Positions 63,585-64,000 of a stretch of DNA of 64,000 nucleotides are shown here, in pieces (within the stretch, counting starts at the first letter, position 1; each line of letters begins with the position of its first letter). The notes under the pieces were generated by a model. It was not told the DNA's origin. It worked only from the letters and a program-made list of their open reading frames with translations, and ran no database searches. Position numbers and translations under genes: made by a program. Source of the DNA: Alcanivorax sp. DP30 (GTDB lineage Bacteria > Pseudomonadota > Gammaproteobacteria > Pseudomonadales > Alcanivoracaceae); the NCBI RefSeq assembly GCF_009882945.1, contig NZ_WTUY01000004.1, positions 797,341 to 861,340 of the forward strand, given 5' to 3'.

Positions 63585-63598
63585 AATTTAATAATGTA
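63573..63598. promoter_or_regulatory. BigR-type operator overlapping the start codon
   Basis: A perfect inverted repeat TACATTATT / AATAATGTA with an eight-base spacer. The ATG of the regulator gene lies in the spacer/arm region. It is AT-rich, as are known BigR boxes. Confidence 0.7.
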
Positions 63599-63690
63599 TA
63601 TTGTTGTGCAGGATTTGGCAAGGGGGGGGCGCTCATGCGACAGAATGCGGGCGAGGCCGCAGGCAGCAGAGGAGCTGTTCCCGGGCTGCT

Positions 63691-63877
63691 GTAGGAGCGA
63701 GCCTGCTCGCGATCCGAGCCTTGGCGAGGTAATAAAGTTTCGAGTTACGAGAAGCGAGTTTCGAAAATCACAAGCCTGCTGGCTGGAGGCGAGCCTTAGG
63801 GTTTTGCCTTTCGTTACTCGTAACCCGAAACGACCACCTCGCTTAGGCTCGGATCGCGGTCGAACGACCGCTCCTAC
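63691..63877. repeat. composite element: REP-like arms around 7-mers
   Basis: The outer arms GTAGGAGCG..CGCGATCCGAGCC..GCGAGG recur inverted at the right end. The inner left array is CGAGTTA, CGAGAAG, CGAGTTT, CGAAAAT, and an inverse series (CGGGTTA, CGAGTAA, CGAAAGG) faces it. Of the annotated repeats, this element shows most clearly how the two repeat types are nested. No gene is contained. Confidence 0.8.
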
Positions 63878-63922
63878 GGCGGGGTATAGCGAGTGTTTTA
63901 CCGATGCAGAAAGGCGCTGAAT

Positions 63923-64000
63923 TCACACCACCGGCGCCATATACGGCAGTACCCCGTAATACATGGCCAGGAAGTGGCAGACGCTGCCACCGACCACGAA
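63923..64000 (-). CDS. hemolysin III family protein, C-terminal end (partial)
   Basis: Only the last 25 codons and the stop are in the window. They read FVVGGSVCHFLAMYYGVLPY followed by MAPVV. The pattern F-V-x-G-S-x-x-H-F-x-A and the final hydrophobic helix match the end of the hemolysin III/YqfA membrane protein family. The rest lies beyond the right edge. Confidence 0.6.
   Translation of the reverse strand, partial: FVVGGSVCHFLAMYYGVLPYMAPVV

Noticed and set aside
63594-63920. 108-codon plus-strand frame divergent from bigR
   Set aside because: Most of it translates the composite inverted repeat; no family features.

Overview
The window looks like a chromosomal segment of a marine gammaproteobacterium close to Alcanivorax or its relatives. 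This is inferred from gene content and order, not from a marker gene: no rRNA or tRNA was seen. The order polA, small RNA, engB, cytochrome c5, cytochrome c4, dsbA, endonuclease-like gene is the order known from Pseudomonas aeruginosa. Most genes are GC-rich; three stretches are visibly AT-richer (the 15.2-15.6 kb leader, the 35.7-36.3 kb lipoprotein and the 40.6-42.7 kb ATPase). Layout: 1-10 kb holds a truncated VIT-domain protein, a membrane protein, an MpaB/Lcp-type DUF2236 protein, yajQ, two unknown proteins, a porin plus lipoprotein-amidohydrolase pair and a class 3 aldehyde dehydrogenase. 10.5-14.9 kb is a two-gene RND efflux operon. 15.2-26.3 kb is a five-gene surface operon: four secreted proteins carrying DUF11-type modules plus one 1803-residue outer-membrane protein with an internal OmpA domain, behind a leader with two perfect CRP/Vfr-type palindromes. 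26.3-34 kb holds housekeeping and unknown genes: a cold-shock protein, DUF202, a NudL-like Nudix, an acyltransferase, a RIO kinase, an AraC regulator, hydrolases, an OmpA-like barrel and a MAPEG protein. 34-37 kb is a disturbed region with two lipoproteins, a 290-bp direct repeat and a truncated M20 peptidase. 37-40.4 kb has an HxlR-controlled redox operon and an LtrA protein. 40.5-42.7 kb is a single AT-rich AAA15-TOPRIM/DUF4435 gene resembling a fused PARIS anti-phage system. 42.7-57.4 kb is the polA-engB-dsbA neighbourhood with a complete Mrp antiporter operon inserted. 57.3-63.6 kb carries a LuxR regulator, dgt, a DJ-1/PfpI protein, glutathione peroxidase and a BigR-type sulfide-sensing operon. 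The window ends in a partial hemolysin III gene. The less ordinary content lies between the genes. First, about ten intergenic arrays are built of 7-bp units whose sequences differ from locus to locus while the 7-bp period is kept; several are arranged as inverted pairs around a core. Second, two tandem, diverged copies of a Spot 42/ErsA-like small RNA lie upstream of engB. Each has an envelope-stress (AlgU/sigma-E type) promoter and presents C-rich loops on stems that covary between copies. These two, together with the DUF11 surface operon and the fused defence gene, are the main leads. All functional calls come from reading motifs by eye; no database search was run.
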